Notes: generated from the sequence alone by a model not told the origin. A DNA stretch of 7,028 nt from Candidatus Uhrbacteria bacterium (GCA_903891735.1 CAITFQ010000010.1:1-7028); one strand, 5' to 3'. Counted from the stretch's first letter, positions 1 to 5,518 are shown. A program made the numbers and translations.

Positions 1-811
1 GTGTCGCGGATCCGGCAGCCAAGGACGACGCCAAAATATCCATCACTAAAAAGTTGACCTGGTTGATGGCTAGTCCCATCACCCGCGGTCCCATCTGTTT
101 CAGCGAATGCCAGACGTCCGCTTCTTTCCAAAACTTAACCAAGGCGAACCGGTAACCCAAGCCGAACACGCCGACTAACTGAATCAAAGCGTGCAGCAAC
201 GCCCCAAAAACCGTACCATAAGCCAAACCAATCGGGCCAAAAATCGGCACAAAGAATATCGCGCCAAAAATAATGCCCAAGTTGTTCATGATCGGTGCAA
301 AGCTGTACAAGAAAAAACGCTTCGCTCCTTGCAACACCGAACCAAAGACCATGGAAATACTAAAAAAACTCTGCCCGATAAACATCACCCGCATCATCTT
401 AACCATCAGCGCTCTGGTCTCAGGCGGAAAATTAATCCCCAAAATCGGCGCCAACAACGGCGCAAAAATCGCCCCCGCAACCGCCAACACACCAAAGCCA
501 ATCACCAAGGTAATCAACATCGCGTTAGTGTAGCGCCAGGCCTTAGCCTCGTTGTTAGCGAAGTAGTAACGCGAAAAAACCGTGATAAAACTAGCCGACA
601 AGGCACCAATCACGAACAACTGTAGAATAATGTCAGGAATACGCAACGCCTGGTAATAGGCGTCCGTAATCTGGTCATGCCCGTAAAACAAGTGCAACAA
701 AATCCGGTCTCGCGCAAAGCCCGCCACCCGCGAAGCAATGGAGAACACGCCGACGATAATCGCCGCACTCGCGATGGTTGGTGTCGCCTTACTAAACAAC
801 TTCTTAATCAT
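1..811 (-). CDS. murJ: Lipid II flippase MurJ (MviN family), N-terminal 270 residues; C-terminal part beyond the window
   Basis: MurJ is a polytopic inner-membrane protein of the MOP exporter superfamily that flips lipid-linked peptidoglycan precursor to the outer face. The reading frame is open from ATG at 811 to the left edge, giving 270 of the usual 500 to 550 residues, roughly the first half of the transmembrane helices. The family signature is clear: SRVAGFARD at residues 27-35, then TDAYYQALRIP (49-59) and FVIGALSASF. From memory of E. coli MurJ, R28, R34 and D50 match its R18, R24 and D39, while the position of its R52 appears to be Leu63 here. The gene starts 3 bases after the stop of the thrombospondin-repeat gene, so the two are surely cotranscribed; only a weak AGGG lies upstream of the ATG. 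A polysaccharide-lipid flippase of the same superfamily is the alternative, but the N-terminal signature favours MurJ. Confidence 0.9.
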   Translation of the reverse strand, partial: MIKKLFSKATPTIASAAIIVGVFSIASRVAGFARDRILLHLFYGHDQITDAYYQALRIPDIILQLFVIGALSASFITVFSRYYFANNEAKAWRYTNAMLITLVIGFGVLAVAGAIFAPLLAPILGINFPPETRALMVKMMRVMFIGQSFFSISMVFGSVLQGAKRFFLYSFAPIMNNLGIIFGAIFFVPIFGPIGLAYGTVFGALLHALIQLVGVFGLGYRFALVKFWKEADVWHSLKQMGPRVMGLAINQVNFLVMDILASSLAAGSAT

Positions 812-814
812 AGC

Positions 815-1801
815 CTAGCCCTGGTCGTTATCAGCCACTCGTCCAGCTCGCCGGCGCACCACAATCACACTCGTCAGACAACCTATCGCTCCCAAGCCCA
901 AAATAACCAACAAAATCTGCACTGCCGGATTACTCAAATGCCAAAACGATGTATCATCCTTCACTGCCTGCCCGTCAGCCGCCAACGCATTATCAAAAAT
1001 TCCAAACGCCTTATTTGGTCGCGGCGTGCCATCAGCCAAAGTCGTTGGTGCTGAACTGGACGCACTCGTCATTTGCCCGGTGCTAGCTTCGTTTGTACCA
1101 GCAACCGAAGCTACTACTGCCCCGCTGGTCGAACTTCCCGCCGAGCTGCTCGTCGTCCCTCCACCACTACCCGTCGCAGCCGGTGCCTTAGTTGTTGCCG
1201 TCGATGCAGTCGTTGGCGCTGCAGTCGTCGTCGGCTTAACTACTGGCGTGACCACCGGTTCAGCTACAACCACCGGCTTAGGCGTATTATCGACACTGTC
1301 ACACACGTCGCCAATCCCATCACTATCCTTATCCGCTTGATCGGCATTCACATTATTCGGACAGTTATCGCTCTTATCCAGCACGCCATCTTTATCTGCA
1401 TCAGCAATCGTCGTATACAGCACGGTCGTCGCTTCATCGTTAGCCGGATTTGTATCTGTCGGACTTGCGCCAGCAATCACCGCATGAATATTAAAAGATT
1501 CACTCGGCACCAAAAAGTCGACAAACACTTCTTCCGGCGCCCCATCAGCCCGCAAAGACACTGGCTGCGTTGCCCCAACTACCTTAGTCCCATTATAAAA
1601 AACCACGCTCGCTTGCATATCTACGTCCCCCGGGTTCCGTACCCGCGCGTAAATCCGCACCGTATCCCCGCTATAAAAGGTCGACGTCGAGAAAGTAATT
1701 GACCCGTCATCAATTGCTAAATCCGCATTCGTTGCTTGCACCAAGTGCGGCAACCACAGACTACCGCCAAGCAACGCTCCCAAAATCCATTTATTCTTCA
1801 T
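815..1801 (-). CDS. Secreted, membrane-anchored protein with CARDB-like domain and thrombospondin type 3 repeats
   Basis: This 328-residue protein is built like a surface protein. Residues 1-23 form a signal peptide (MKNK, hydrophobic core, likely cut after VQA). Residues about 27-130 resemble a CARDB/Ig-like beta-sandwich (VRNPGDVD near 54-61 and the typical closing NPANDEA at 118-124). Residues 134-170 hold Asp-rich thrombospondin type 3 calcium-binding repeats, with DADKDGVLD, DKDSDGIGD and two cysteines (C147, C167) that could pair. Residues about 173-260 are a Thr/Ala/Ser/Pro/Gly-rich, probably disordered and perhaps glycosylated stalk. A transmembrane helix at about 293-315 is followed by Arg-rich residues 316-321 and a short tail, so the bulk should face outside. 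No sortase motif is visible. It lies between pduL (13 bases upstream) and murJ (3 bases downstream). Ligand and exact role are unknown; adhesion or a structural surface role is a guess from architecture. Confidence 0.85.
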   Translation of the reverse strand: MKNKWILGALLGGSLWLPHLVQATNADLAIDDGSITFSTSTFYSGDTVRIYARVRNPGDVDMQASVVFYNGTKVVGATQPVSLRADGAPEEVFVDFLVPSESFNIHAVIAGASPTDTNPANDEATTVLYTTIADADKDGVLDKSDNCPNNVNADQADKDSDGIGDVCDSVDNTPKPVVVAEPVVTPVVKPTTTAAPTTASTATTKAPAATGSGGGTTSSSAGSSTSGAVVASVAGTNEASTGQMTSASSSAPTTLADGTPRPNKAFGIFDNALAADGQAVKDDTSFWHLSNPAVQILLVILGLGAIGCLTSVIVVRRRAGRVADNDQG

Positions 1802-1814
1802 AAAAACTATTAAA

Positions 1815-2399
1815 CTACCGCACCTTCACTTCCCGTACTTTACCATGCACCACCCCAGTAATCCAATACTCGCGCGCCACATCTGGATGAATATGCAAGC
1901 GCAGTCGGTAACTCGGATGCACGCGCACCACCACGCCCGTCAACACCACCGGCTGCTCACCTAATAGCTCTATTTCCACAACTTGACCGTTACTCACATG
2001 TAAACTCGCCGCCTCGGTATCTGAACAATGCAAATGCGCTTGCGGCACAATCACACTCGCCTCCGCCATCACCTCCCCCGCCGGCCCAACCAACTTACAA
2101 GTCTCAGCTGCCCGCAAATCACCTGAGCGAGCTTCGACTACACTTAAACCCAACATCAACGCTTCGGTCGGCGTCAACTCAACTTGCGTCGACGCCCGCA
2201 CCGGGCCCAGTACTCGCAAAGTCAACGATCGTTTAAGCTTGCCAAACACTTGCAAACTCTCAGCATAAGCAAATTGCCCGGTCTGCGCCAAAGTCTGCGC
2301 CACCGTCGACGCCGTACCTGCCCCAAACAACACAGCCTGGTGTTCGGCCGACAAGTGAATATGGGAAGGAATAATTTCTACCGGAATTGGTCGCGACAT
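1815..2399 (-). CDS. pduL: PduL-type phosphate acyltransferase (phosphotransacetylase), divergent
   Basis: PduL enzymes interconvert acyl-CoA plus phosphate with acyl-phosphate plus CoA. With acetate kinase this lets fermenters make ATP from acetyl-CoA. The 194 residues cover the whole family fold. Visible family features are HIH at 13-15, GQFAYAE at 41-47, LGPVRASTQVELTPTEA at 64-80, HLH at 122-124 and LRLHIH at 166-171. The histidine pairs match the zinc ligands of PduL, and R68 and E74 match, as I recall, the phosphate-site Arg and metal-site Glu of R. palustris PduL. Both arginines that usually precede the HxH motifs (RHxH) are replaced, by Ser12 and Ala121. There is no N-terminal extension like the microcompartment-targeting peptide of true propanediol-utilisation PduL, so a cytosolic enzyme is likely. 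No Shine-Dalgarno site is present; the promoter -10 box sits 6 bases before the ATG. Family assignment is firm; substrate (acetyl-CoA) is inferred. Confidence 0.88.
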   Translation of the reverse strand: MSRPIPVEIIPSHIHLSAEHQAVLFGAGTASTVAQTLAQTGQFAYAESLQVFGKLKRSLTLRVLGPVRASTQVELTPTEALMLGLSVVEARSGDLRAAETCKLVGPAGEVMAEASVIVPQAHLHCSDTEAASLHVSNGQVVEIELLGEQPVVLTGVVVRVHPSYRLRLHIHPDVAREYWITGVVHGKVREVKVR

Positions 2400-2405
2400 A
2401 AGTCT

Positions 2406-2434
2406 ATTATAGCACGACTATTTAAGCTGTTTAA
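2406..2434 (-). promoter_or_regulatory. Extended -10 promoter for pduL, predicting a leaderless mRNA
   Basis: Reading the minus strand, a perfect TATAAT (2411-2406) is preceded by TGC, giving a textbook extended -10 (TGnTATAAT). A poor -35 (TTAAAC, 2434-2429) lies 17 bases upstream, inside the end of the glycosyltransferase gene; an extended -10 does not need a good -35. Six bases separate the -10 from the pduL ATG, so the expected transcription start falls on or next to the A of the start codon. No Shine-Dalgarno sequence exists in this gap. Confidence 0.6.
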
Positions 2435-3152
2435 CTTTGTCATAAGCCTGGCCGTAAGACTTTCGCTTAATCGAACCAAACAACATAATATACGGCTCAG
2501 CCAAACCGTTAACTAATAAGAAACGCCATCTACCAATCTTCACTTGCCGCCGCACCGTGATTCCCACTTTAACGCTATTCAACACGCCGAACTTCAAGCC
2601 CGCATCACGCACGCGCAACCCGTAATCATGATCCTCGGCAAACGTCACCCGGGGATCGAACCCGCCAATCAAATTGTGCACTCGCCGCCAGGTCAGCATC
2701 ATCGTGCCAATCGGGTGCGGATGCCGTGCGCCCCACAACCGCACGTAACGATTATAAAACTTAAACGACAACTTATCCGCGGCATTGCCGTCTTGCACCA
2801 CCACGTCACACGTCGCCAAGTCGAGCTTCCTCGCCACAAACTCATCCACTGCCTTGGCTAACCAATCCCTCCCTTCAATCATGGCGTCCGCATCCAAAAA
2901 CAAAATAATTTCTGACGTCGACGCCTTCACTCCCGCGTTCCTACCGACCGCCGCAATCCCGCCAGGCACCACCTCAACTCCCCGGAAACTCCGGGCAATC
3001 TCCCGCGTTCTGTCCGTACTCCCTGCATCTGCCACAATAATCTCATCCGGTTCTCTGCTCTGCGCTAACAACGACGCTAACAACACCGGCAAATACTTTG
3101 CCTCATTCTTCGCAGGAATCACTACGGCCACGCTCGGCATAATCACTGACAT
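2418..3152 (-). CDS. Family 2 (GT-A) glycosyltransferase
   Basis: This is a cytoplasmic, probably membrane-associated sugar transferase using a nucleotide-sugar donor. From the ATG at 3152 it has 244 residues. GT2 motifs appear in order: VVIPAKNE (10-17), nucleotide-binding DAGSTDRT (42-49), metal-binding DAD at 87-89 within ILFLDADAMI, and the catalytic-base region AEDHDYGLR (172-180; E173/D174). Residues about 209-226 are hydrophobic but too broken for a confident membrane helix. The frame stays open up to an ATG at 3206, but that start lies inside a terminator hairpin. The 3152 ATG has GGAGAG 9 bases upstream, and the protein then begins right before the first beta strand. The ATG at 3140 is too far from that site. 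Together with murJ downstream it suggests envelope glycan or glycolipid synthesis. Donor and acceptor cannot be told. Confidence 0.85.
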   Translation of the reverse strand: MSVIMPSVAVVIPAKNEAKYLPVLLASLLAQSREPDEIIVADAGSTDRTREIARSFRGVEVVPGGIAAVGRNAGVKASTSEIILFLDADAMIEGRDWLAKAVDEFVARKLDLATCDVVVQDGNAADKLSFKFYNRYVRLWGARHPHPIGTMMLTWRRVHNLIGGFDPRVTFAEDHDYGLRVRDAGLKFGVLNSVKVGITVRRQVKIGRWRFLLVNGLAEPYIMLFGSIKRKSYGQAYDKVKQLK

Positions 3153-3185
3153 TGTACCAAACTCTCCGCCAAACAAAAAATCGAT

Positions 3186-3222
3186 TAAATTGAAAAGGAC
3201 GCCCACCCGCGGTGGTGCGTCC
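3186..3222 (-). terminator. Rho-independent terminator after the 96-residue gene
   Basis: On the minus strand GGACGC pairs with GCGTCC and CCACC with GGTGG (hairpin 3222-3197, 11 base pairs with one bulged base and a 3-base loop). It is followed by TTTT, and after CAATTTAATCGA by a further run of T. It begins 22 bases after the stop at 3245. It also overlaps the longest possible start of the glycosyltransferase, which is one reason to reject that start. Confidence 0.75.
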
Positions 3223-3244
3223 CGTTGTGCCTCCGTAGTTGAGG

Positions 3245-3535
3245 CTAGCTCGGACCCAAGTCCAGCTCTGCCGCCGCCTGCTTGGCCGCAGCCTTCTTCT
3301 CCTCGGCCTTCGCCTGCTGACCGTCAAGGTAGGCCGGCACGCCGTAGTCGACCTCGCGCTGACCCAGTCGCAGCAAGCGCTGCTGCCAAGCCTGCTTGAT
3401 CACCTCGTGATCGTCCGGCACGCTGGTCCGCTTGATGATGCCGGCCGCCGCGACCATGCAATCTTCATCGGCCTCGGCAATGAAGTCGACGATCGACTTG
3501 TGGAAGGGCTTCGGTTCAGGATTCTTGTCGTTCAT
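3245..3535 (-). CDS. Hypothetical protein, 96 residues, Ala/Lys-rich C-terminal helix
   Basis: I do not recognise this family. The ATG at 3535 is chosen because GGAGAG lies 3 bases before it; the frame could extend to 3574 but without a better site. The product is soluble and charged, with no signal peptide or membrane helix. Residues 1-60 look largely helical and acidic-to-mixed (one Cys, C26), 61-72 contain REVDYGVPAYLDG, and 73-91 form a strongly predicted Ala/Lys/Glu/Gln helix. Codon use is sharply different from neighbours: all nine Lys codons are AAG and all seven Gln codons CAG, whereas the adjacent methyltransferase at 4213 prefers AAA and CAA. The gene is flanked by terminators on both sides (tRNA terminator upstream, own terminator downstream), so it behaves as a separate unit. 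High expression or recent acquisition could each explain the codon bias. Confidence 0.7.
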   Translation of the reverse strand: MNDKNPEPKPFHKSIVDFIAEADEDCMVAAAGIIKRTSVPDDHEVIKQAWQQRLLRLGQREVDYGVPAYLDGQQAKAEEKKAAAKQAAAELDLGPS

Positions 3536-3545
3536 GTACTCTCCA
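3530..3545 (-). promoter_or_regulatory. Shine-Dalgarno site fixing the start of the 96-residue gene
   Basis: Minus strand reads CTGGAGAGTAC directly before ATG (3535). GGAGAG complements the 16S anti-Shine-Dalgarno. It selects this ATG over the in-frame ATG at 3574 and contrasts with the missing sites at pduL, era and the two methyltransferase genes. Confidence 0.6.
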
Positions 3546-3595
3546 GGGGTTGTTCTACTCGGCCAGGACGGCAAAGCGCGCTAACCTTAGCAAAC

Positions 3596-3620
3596 AAAAA
3601 AGGCTCGGTCAACCCGAGTC
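3596..3620 (-). terminator. Rho-independent terminator after tRNA-Arg
   Basis: On the minus strand CTCGG (3618-3614) pairs with CCGAG (3608-3604) around a 5-base loop, with an A:C mismatch and one further G:C pair outside. It is followed immediately by six T (3601-3596). It lies 6 bases beyond the CCA end of the tRNA. Confidence 0.7.
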
Positions 3621-3625
3621 TCTCT

Positions 3626-3702
3626 TGGTGTATCTGAGGTGATTCGAACACCTGACCTTCTCCTTCGGAGGGAGACACTCTATCCAGCTGAGCTACAGAT
3701 AC
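3626..3702 (-). tRNA. tRNA-Arg, anticodon CCG, CCA encoded
   Basis: The minus strand folds into a complete 77-base cloverleaf. The acceptor stem is GTATCTG with CAGATAC, and the D arm GCTC/GAGT encloses a loop with the GG pair. The anticodon stem TCTCC/GGAGA carries loop CTCCGAA, so the anticodon CCG (plus-strand 3668-3666) reads CGG. A 5-base variable loop follows, then the T arm AGGTG/CACCT with TTCGAAT. The discriminator is A, followed by an encoded CCA. Only 8 bases separate it from the stop of the TrmH-family gene upstream, and no separate promoter is obvious in that gap, so it probably matures from a shared transcript. Confidence 0.95.
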
Positions 3703-3710
3703 AAAATCGA

Positions 3711-4142
3711 TTATTTCGTCAACACGTACATGGCGATACCACTGGCCACCGAAACATTCAGCGACTGCTTCTTACCCATGGGAATAACCACGAGTCCATC
3801 AAGTAATTGACGAGTCACAGCGTCAATTCCTTCAACTTCATTGCCCAGCACGAGCGCAATTCTAGCTTCGTCGAGTCCCGCAATATCCTTCGCCTCATCG
3901 CCCGTTTCCAAGCCGAGCACAGTGTAGCCCGCCTGCCGACACTCGTCGATAGCCTGGCCGACGTCAGCCTTCGCCCACGGCACCAAACTCTCAGCTCCCA
4001 GCGCCACTTTGGCAATTTCCTTGCGCGGTGGTGTCTCCGTAAACCCCGTTAAATATAGCTTTTCCACATTAAAAGCCGCCGCATTCCGAAAAATACTGCC
4101 GATGTTATGGAGACTCCGAATATCGTGCGCAATAATGATCAT
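3711..4142 (-). CDS. TrmH/SpoU-family RNA 2'-O-ribose methyltransferase
   Basis: SPOUT-class enzymes transfer a methyl group from SAM to a ribose 2'-OH in tRNA or rRNA and work as knotted dimers. The three SpoU motifs are present: motif 1 with HNIGSIFRNAAAF (12-24, including N13 and R19), motif 2 ALVLGNEVEGID (96-107, N101/E102) and motif 3 IPMGKKQSLNVSVASGIA (120-137, including S127, N129). With the ATG at 4142 the protein has 143 residues and consists of the catalytic domain alone, without an N-terminal RNA-binding domain. In-frame ATGs at 4166 and 4211 are rejected: the first overlaps the -10 box of the likely promoter and the second lies upstream of it, and neither has a ribosome binding site. 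It precedes tRNA-Arg(CCG) by 8 bases. The target base cannot be told; TrmL-like tRNA wobble methylation or an rRNA site are possible. Confidence 0.88.
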   Translation of the reverse strand: MIIIAHDIRSLHNIGSIFRNAAAFNVEKLYLTGFTETPPRKEIAKVALGAESLVPWAKADVGQAIDECRQAGYTVLGLETGDEAKDIAGLDEARIALVLGNEVEGIDAVTRQLLDGLVVIPMGKKQSLNVSVASGIAMYVLTK

Positions 4143-4161
4143 ATAAGCCAAAAGCAGGCCG

Positions 4162-4190
4162 AGCATACTAGGATTAGCCAAAATTCGCAA
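4162..4190 (-). promoter_or_regulatory. Promoter for the TrmH-family gene and tRNA-Arg
   Basis: The minus strand has TTGCGA (4190-4185), a 17-base spacer and TATGCT (4167-4162), each 4 of 6 matches to consensus. Transcription would start near 4155, giving a leader of about 13 bases before the ATG at 4142. This position supports the short start of the methyltransferase. Confidence 0.45.
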
Positions 4191-4203
4191 TTTCTGGCAT
4201 AGT
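4174..4203 (+). promoter_or_regulatory. Weak candidate promoter for the m5U methyltransferase gene
   Basis: TTAGCC (4174-4179), 18-base spacer, CATAGT (4198-4203). Both boxes are weak matches. If used, transcription would begin only about 2 bases before the ATG at 4213, and no Shine-Dalgarno sequence is visible. It overlaps the divergent promoter on the other strand. Confidence 0.25.
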
Positions 4204-4212
4204 CGCGGCAAT

Positions 4213-5379
4213 ATGAATCAATTTCCCACCTTACGCGATAACCTCTGTCCCAATCCCGACCGCTGCGGCAGCTGCGGCTGGTCCCACATTCCCTATGACA
4301 AACAGCTCCAACAAAAAATGAGCGACATCAACGGCAGCTTCGGCCTCAAAAAATTAAAATACCAAGTCGACGAAATCGTTGCGGCCGGACAAACCGATCA
4401 TTACCGCAACCGCATGGACTTCGTGATTGACTTCAAAGGTCAAGTTGGCCTACGCGAAAAAGGCAAATGGTGGAGCGTCATTGACAACCACCCTTGTTTC
4501 TTGGCTGACCCCAAAATCGACGAACTCTTTGCCGCCACCCGTCTCTGGAGCCAAGCCTGCGGCCTGACTTACTTTGACCGCAAAGCTCTCACTGGCCTTT
4601 TGCGTTACGCCGTCATTCGCGCCAGCAGCATCGGCGAATCCATGATCACCATCGTCACTAGTGCGCCAGCTGACGACGTCGCCAAAGAAAAAATCACCGC
4701 CACCCTCAAAGATCTCGGTGACGTCACCAAAGCCACCACTGTCGTCTGGTCGATAAATCATACAATTAGCGACGTCAGCTTCGGCGACGAACTCCACACC
4801 ATTACGGGCAACGGCGTGATTAACGAAGAAATTGGTGGCGTTAAATACGTCATCTCGCCCAACGCTTTCTTCCAAACCAATTCCCACATGGCCGCCGTCT
4901 TGCTCGACACCGTCCGCGAATTCGCTGGCGACTTAACTGGCAAAACTTTACTCGACCTTTACTGCGGCACCGGCTTCTTCGCCGTCGCCATGGCGCCACA
5001 CGCCGCTAAAACCATCGGCGTCGAACTCGTGCCAGATGCCATCAAAGATGCTAAACACAACGCCACCTTAAACAACGTCGACGTTACCTTCCACGACGTA
5101 GCGACCGAAAAATTCGCTTGGGGCGACCTCAAAGCTGACGTCGTCATTCTCGATCCTCCTCGCAGCGGCATGCACGACCAGGCCTTGGCCGACGTCCTCA
5201 AAGCCCTCCCCGAACGCATCGTTTACATCTCCTGCAACTACAAAAACTTCGCCCGCGAACTGGTTCAACTCCAAACCTACTACACCGTGGAATCCATGCG
5301 CGCTATCGACATGTTCCCCCACACCCCTCACGTCGAGCTCGTCACCGCCCTTGTCCGCCGTCCACCCGCCCAGTCGTAA
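4213..5379 (+). CDS. Iron-sulfur RNA (uracil-5-)-methyltransferase, TrmA/RlmC/RlmD family
   Basis: These enzymes make 5-methyluridine in rRNA or tRNA using SAM and a covalent cysteine intermediate. The 388 residues show a four-cysteine iron-sulfur site (C12, C18, C21 with CxxxxxCxxC spacing, and C95 in HPC), as in RlmD rather than E. coli TrmA. Then come substrate-pocket SPNAFFQTN (215-223), SAM motif LLDLYCGTG (246-254), DPPRSG (314-319), the catalytic cysteine C341 in ISCN, and the general base E375 in FPHTPHVE. The N-terminal TRAM RNA-binding domain of RlmD is absent, since the iron-sulfur motif begins at residue 12. The family is certain; 23S rRNA U747/U1939 versus tRNA U54 as target is not decidable here. 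It diverges from the TrmH-family gene with 70 bases between starts. Codons are strongly biased to AAA, GAA and CAA. Confidence 0.92.
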   Translation: MNQFPTLRDNLCPNPDRCGSCGWSHIPYDKQLQQKMSDINGSFGLKKLKYQVDEIVAAGQTDHYRNRMDFVIDFKGQVGLREKGKWWSVIDNHPCFLADPKIDELFAATRLWSQACGLTYFDRKALTGLLRYAVIRASSIGESMITIVTSAPADDVAKEKITATLKDLGDVTKATTVVWSINHTISDVSFGDELHTITGNGVINEEIGGVKYVISPNAFFQTNSHMAAVLLDTVREFAGDLTGKTLLDLYCGTGFFAVAMAPHAAKTIGVELVPDAIKDAKHNATLNNVDVTFHDVATEKFAWGDLKADVVILDPPRSGMHDQALADVLKALPERIVYISCNYKNFARELVQLQTYYTVESMRAIDMFPHTPHVELVTALVRRPPAQS

Positions 5380-5420
5380 CTTGCTAAAACAGAGTTTTCC
5401 TGCTAATCTAGCACGTCCTC

Positions 5421-5485
5421 GTCTTTGCGAGGAGTCAGACGCGCAGCAATCTTCTGTAGGTTGCTTCGCTGACGCTCGCAATGAC
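5421..5485. repeat. Imperfect palindromic intergenic repeat (GTCATTGCGAG type)
   Basis: The left arm (5421-5452, starting GTCTTTGCGAG and ending AGCAATCT) is an imperfect inverted copy of the right arm (5458-5485, AGGTTGCTTCG ... CTCGCAATGAC), so the RNA could form a long hairpin. This arrangement resembles the GTCATTGCGAG ... GCAATCT / AGATTGC ... CTCGCAATGAC palindromes scattered through many bacterial genomes, recalled from general knowledge. Only one copy is in this window. It lies between the m5U methyltransferase and era, may help stop transcription from the former, and its right edge supplies the candidate -35 box of era. Confidence 0.65.
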
Positions 5486-5510
5486 ACTAAATTAATTCGG
5501 CATCGATAAT
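5481..5510 (+). promoter_or_regulatory. Promoter for era
   Basis: ATGACA (5481-5486, 5 of 6 to TTGACA), 18-base spacer, GATAAT (5505-5510, 5 of 6 to TATAAT). Transcription would start near 5517, giving a leader of about 15 bases before the ATG at 5533. The -10 lies between two CATCGAT copies (5501-5507 and 5512-5518), and the perfect palindrome TCATCGATGA (5511-5520) sits on the expected start, a possible operator. Confidence 0.5.
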
Positions 5511-5518
5511 TCATCGAT

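Noticed and set aside
191..1054. Plus-strand open frames (191-625, 273-533, 677-1054)
   Set aside because: They lie opposite murJ and the thrombospondin-repeat gene. The first and third are Arg/Gln/His/Asn-rich antisense translations, and 273-533 is merely the opposite strand of conserved MurJ sequence; none shows a domain or start signal.
1026..1702. Plus-strand frames opposite the thrombospondin-repeat gene
   Set aside because: They are mirror translations of its low-complexity stalk (Ala/Val-rich or Arg/Cys-rich). The minus frame has a signal peptide, calcium repeats and a membrane anchor.
3153..3206. Upstream start for the glycosyltransferase at 3206
   Set aside because: It lies within the hairpin of a Rho-independent terminator. 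The ATG at 3152 has GGAGAG upstream and fits the family N-terminus.
2785..3399. Plus-strand 204-residue open frame
   Set aside because: It runs antisense through the glycosyltransferase, a terminator and the 96-residue gene, and shows no recognisable domain.
3225..3626. Integrated element at the tRNA-Arg 3' end
   Set aside because: The composition shift suggested it, but no second copy of the tRNA 3' end, integrase or other attachment-site sign is visible in the window.
4143..4211. Upstream starts for the TrmH-family gene at 4166 and 4211
   Set aside because: No ribosome binding site; one overlaps the predicted -10 and the other lies upstream of the promoter. The added residues are not typical of the family.
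5384..5413. Terminator directly after the m5U methyltransferase gene
   Set aside because: AAAAC/GTTTT and TGCTA/TAGCA can pair, but the stems are short and no T tract follows. The longer palindromic repeat is the better candidate for stopping transcription.
5068..5514. Minus-strand 148-residue open frame
   Set aside because: Its beginning (SLRASAKQ) is a translation of the palindromic repeat and the rest is antisense to the methyltransferase gene.
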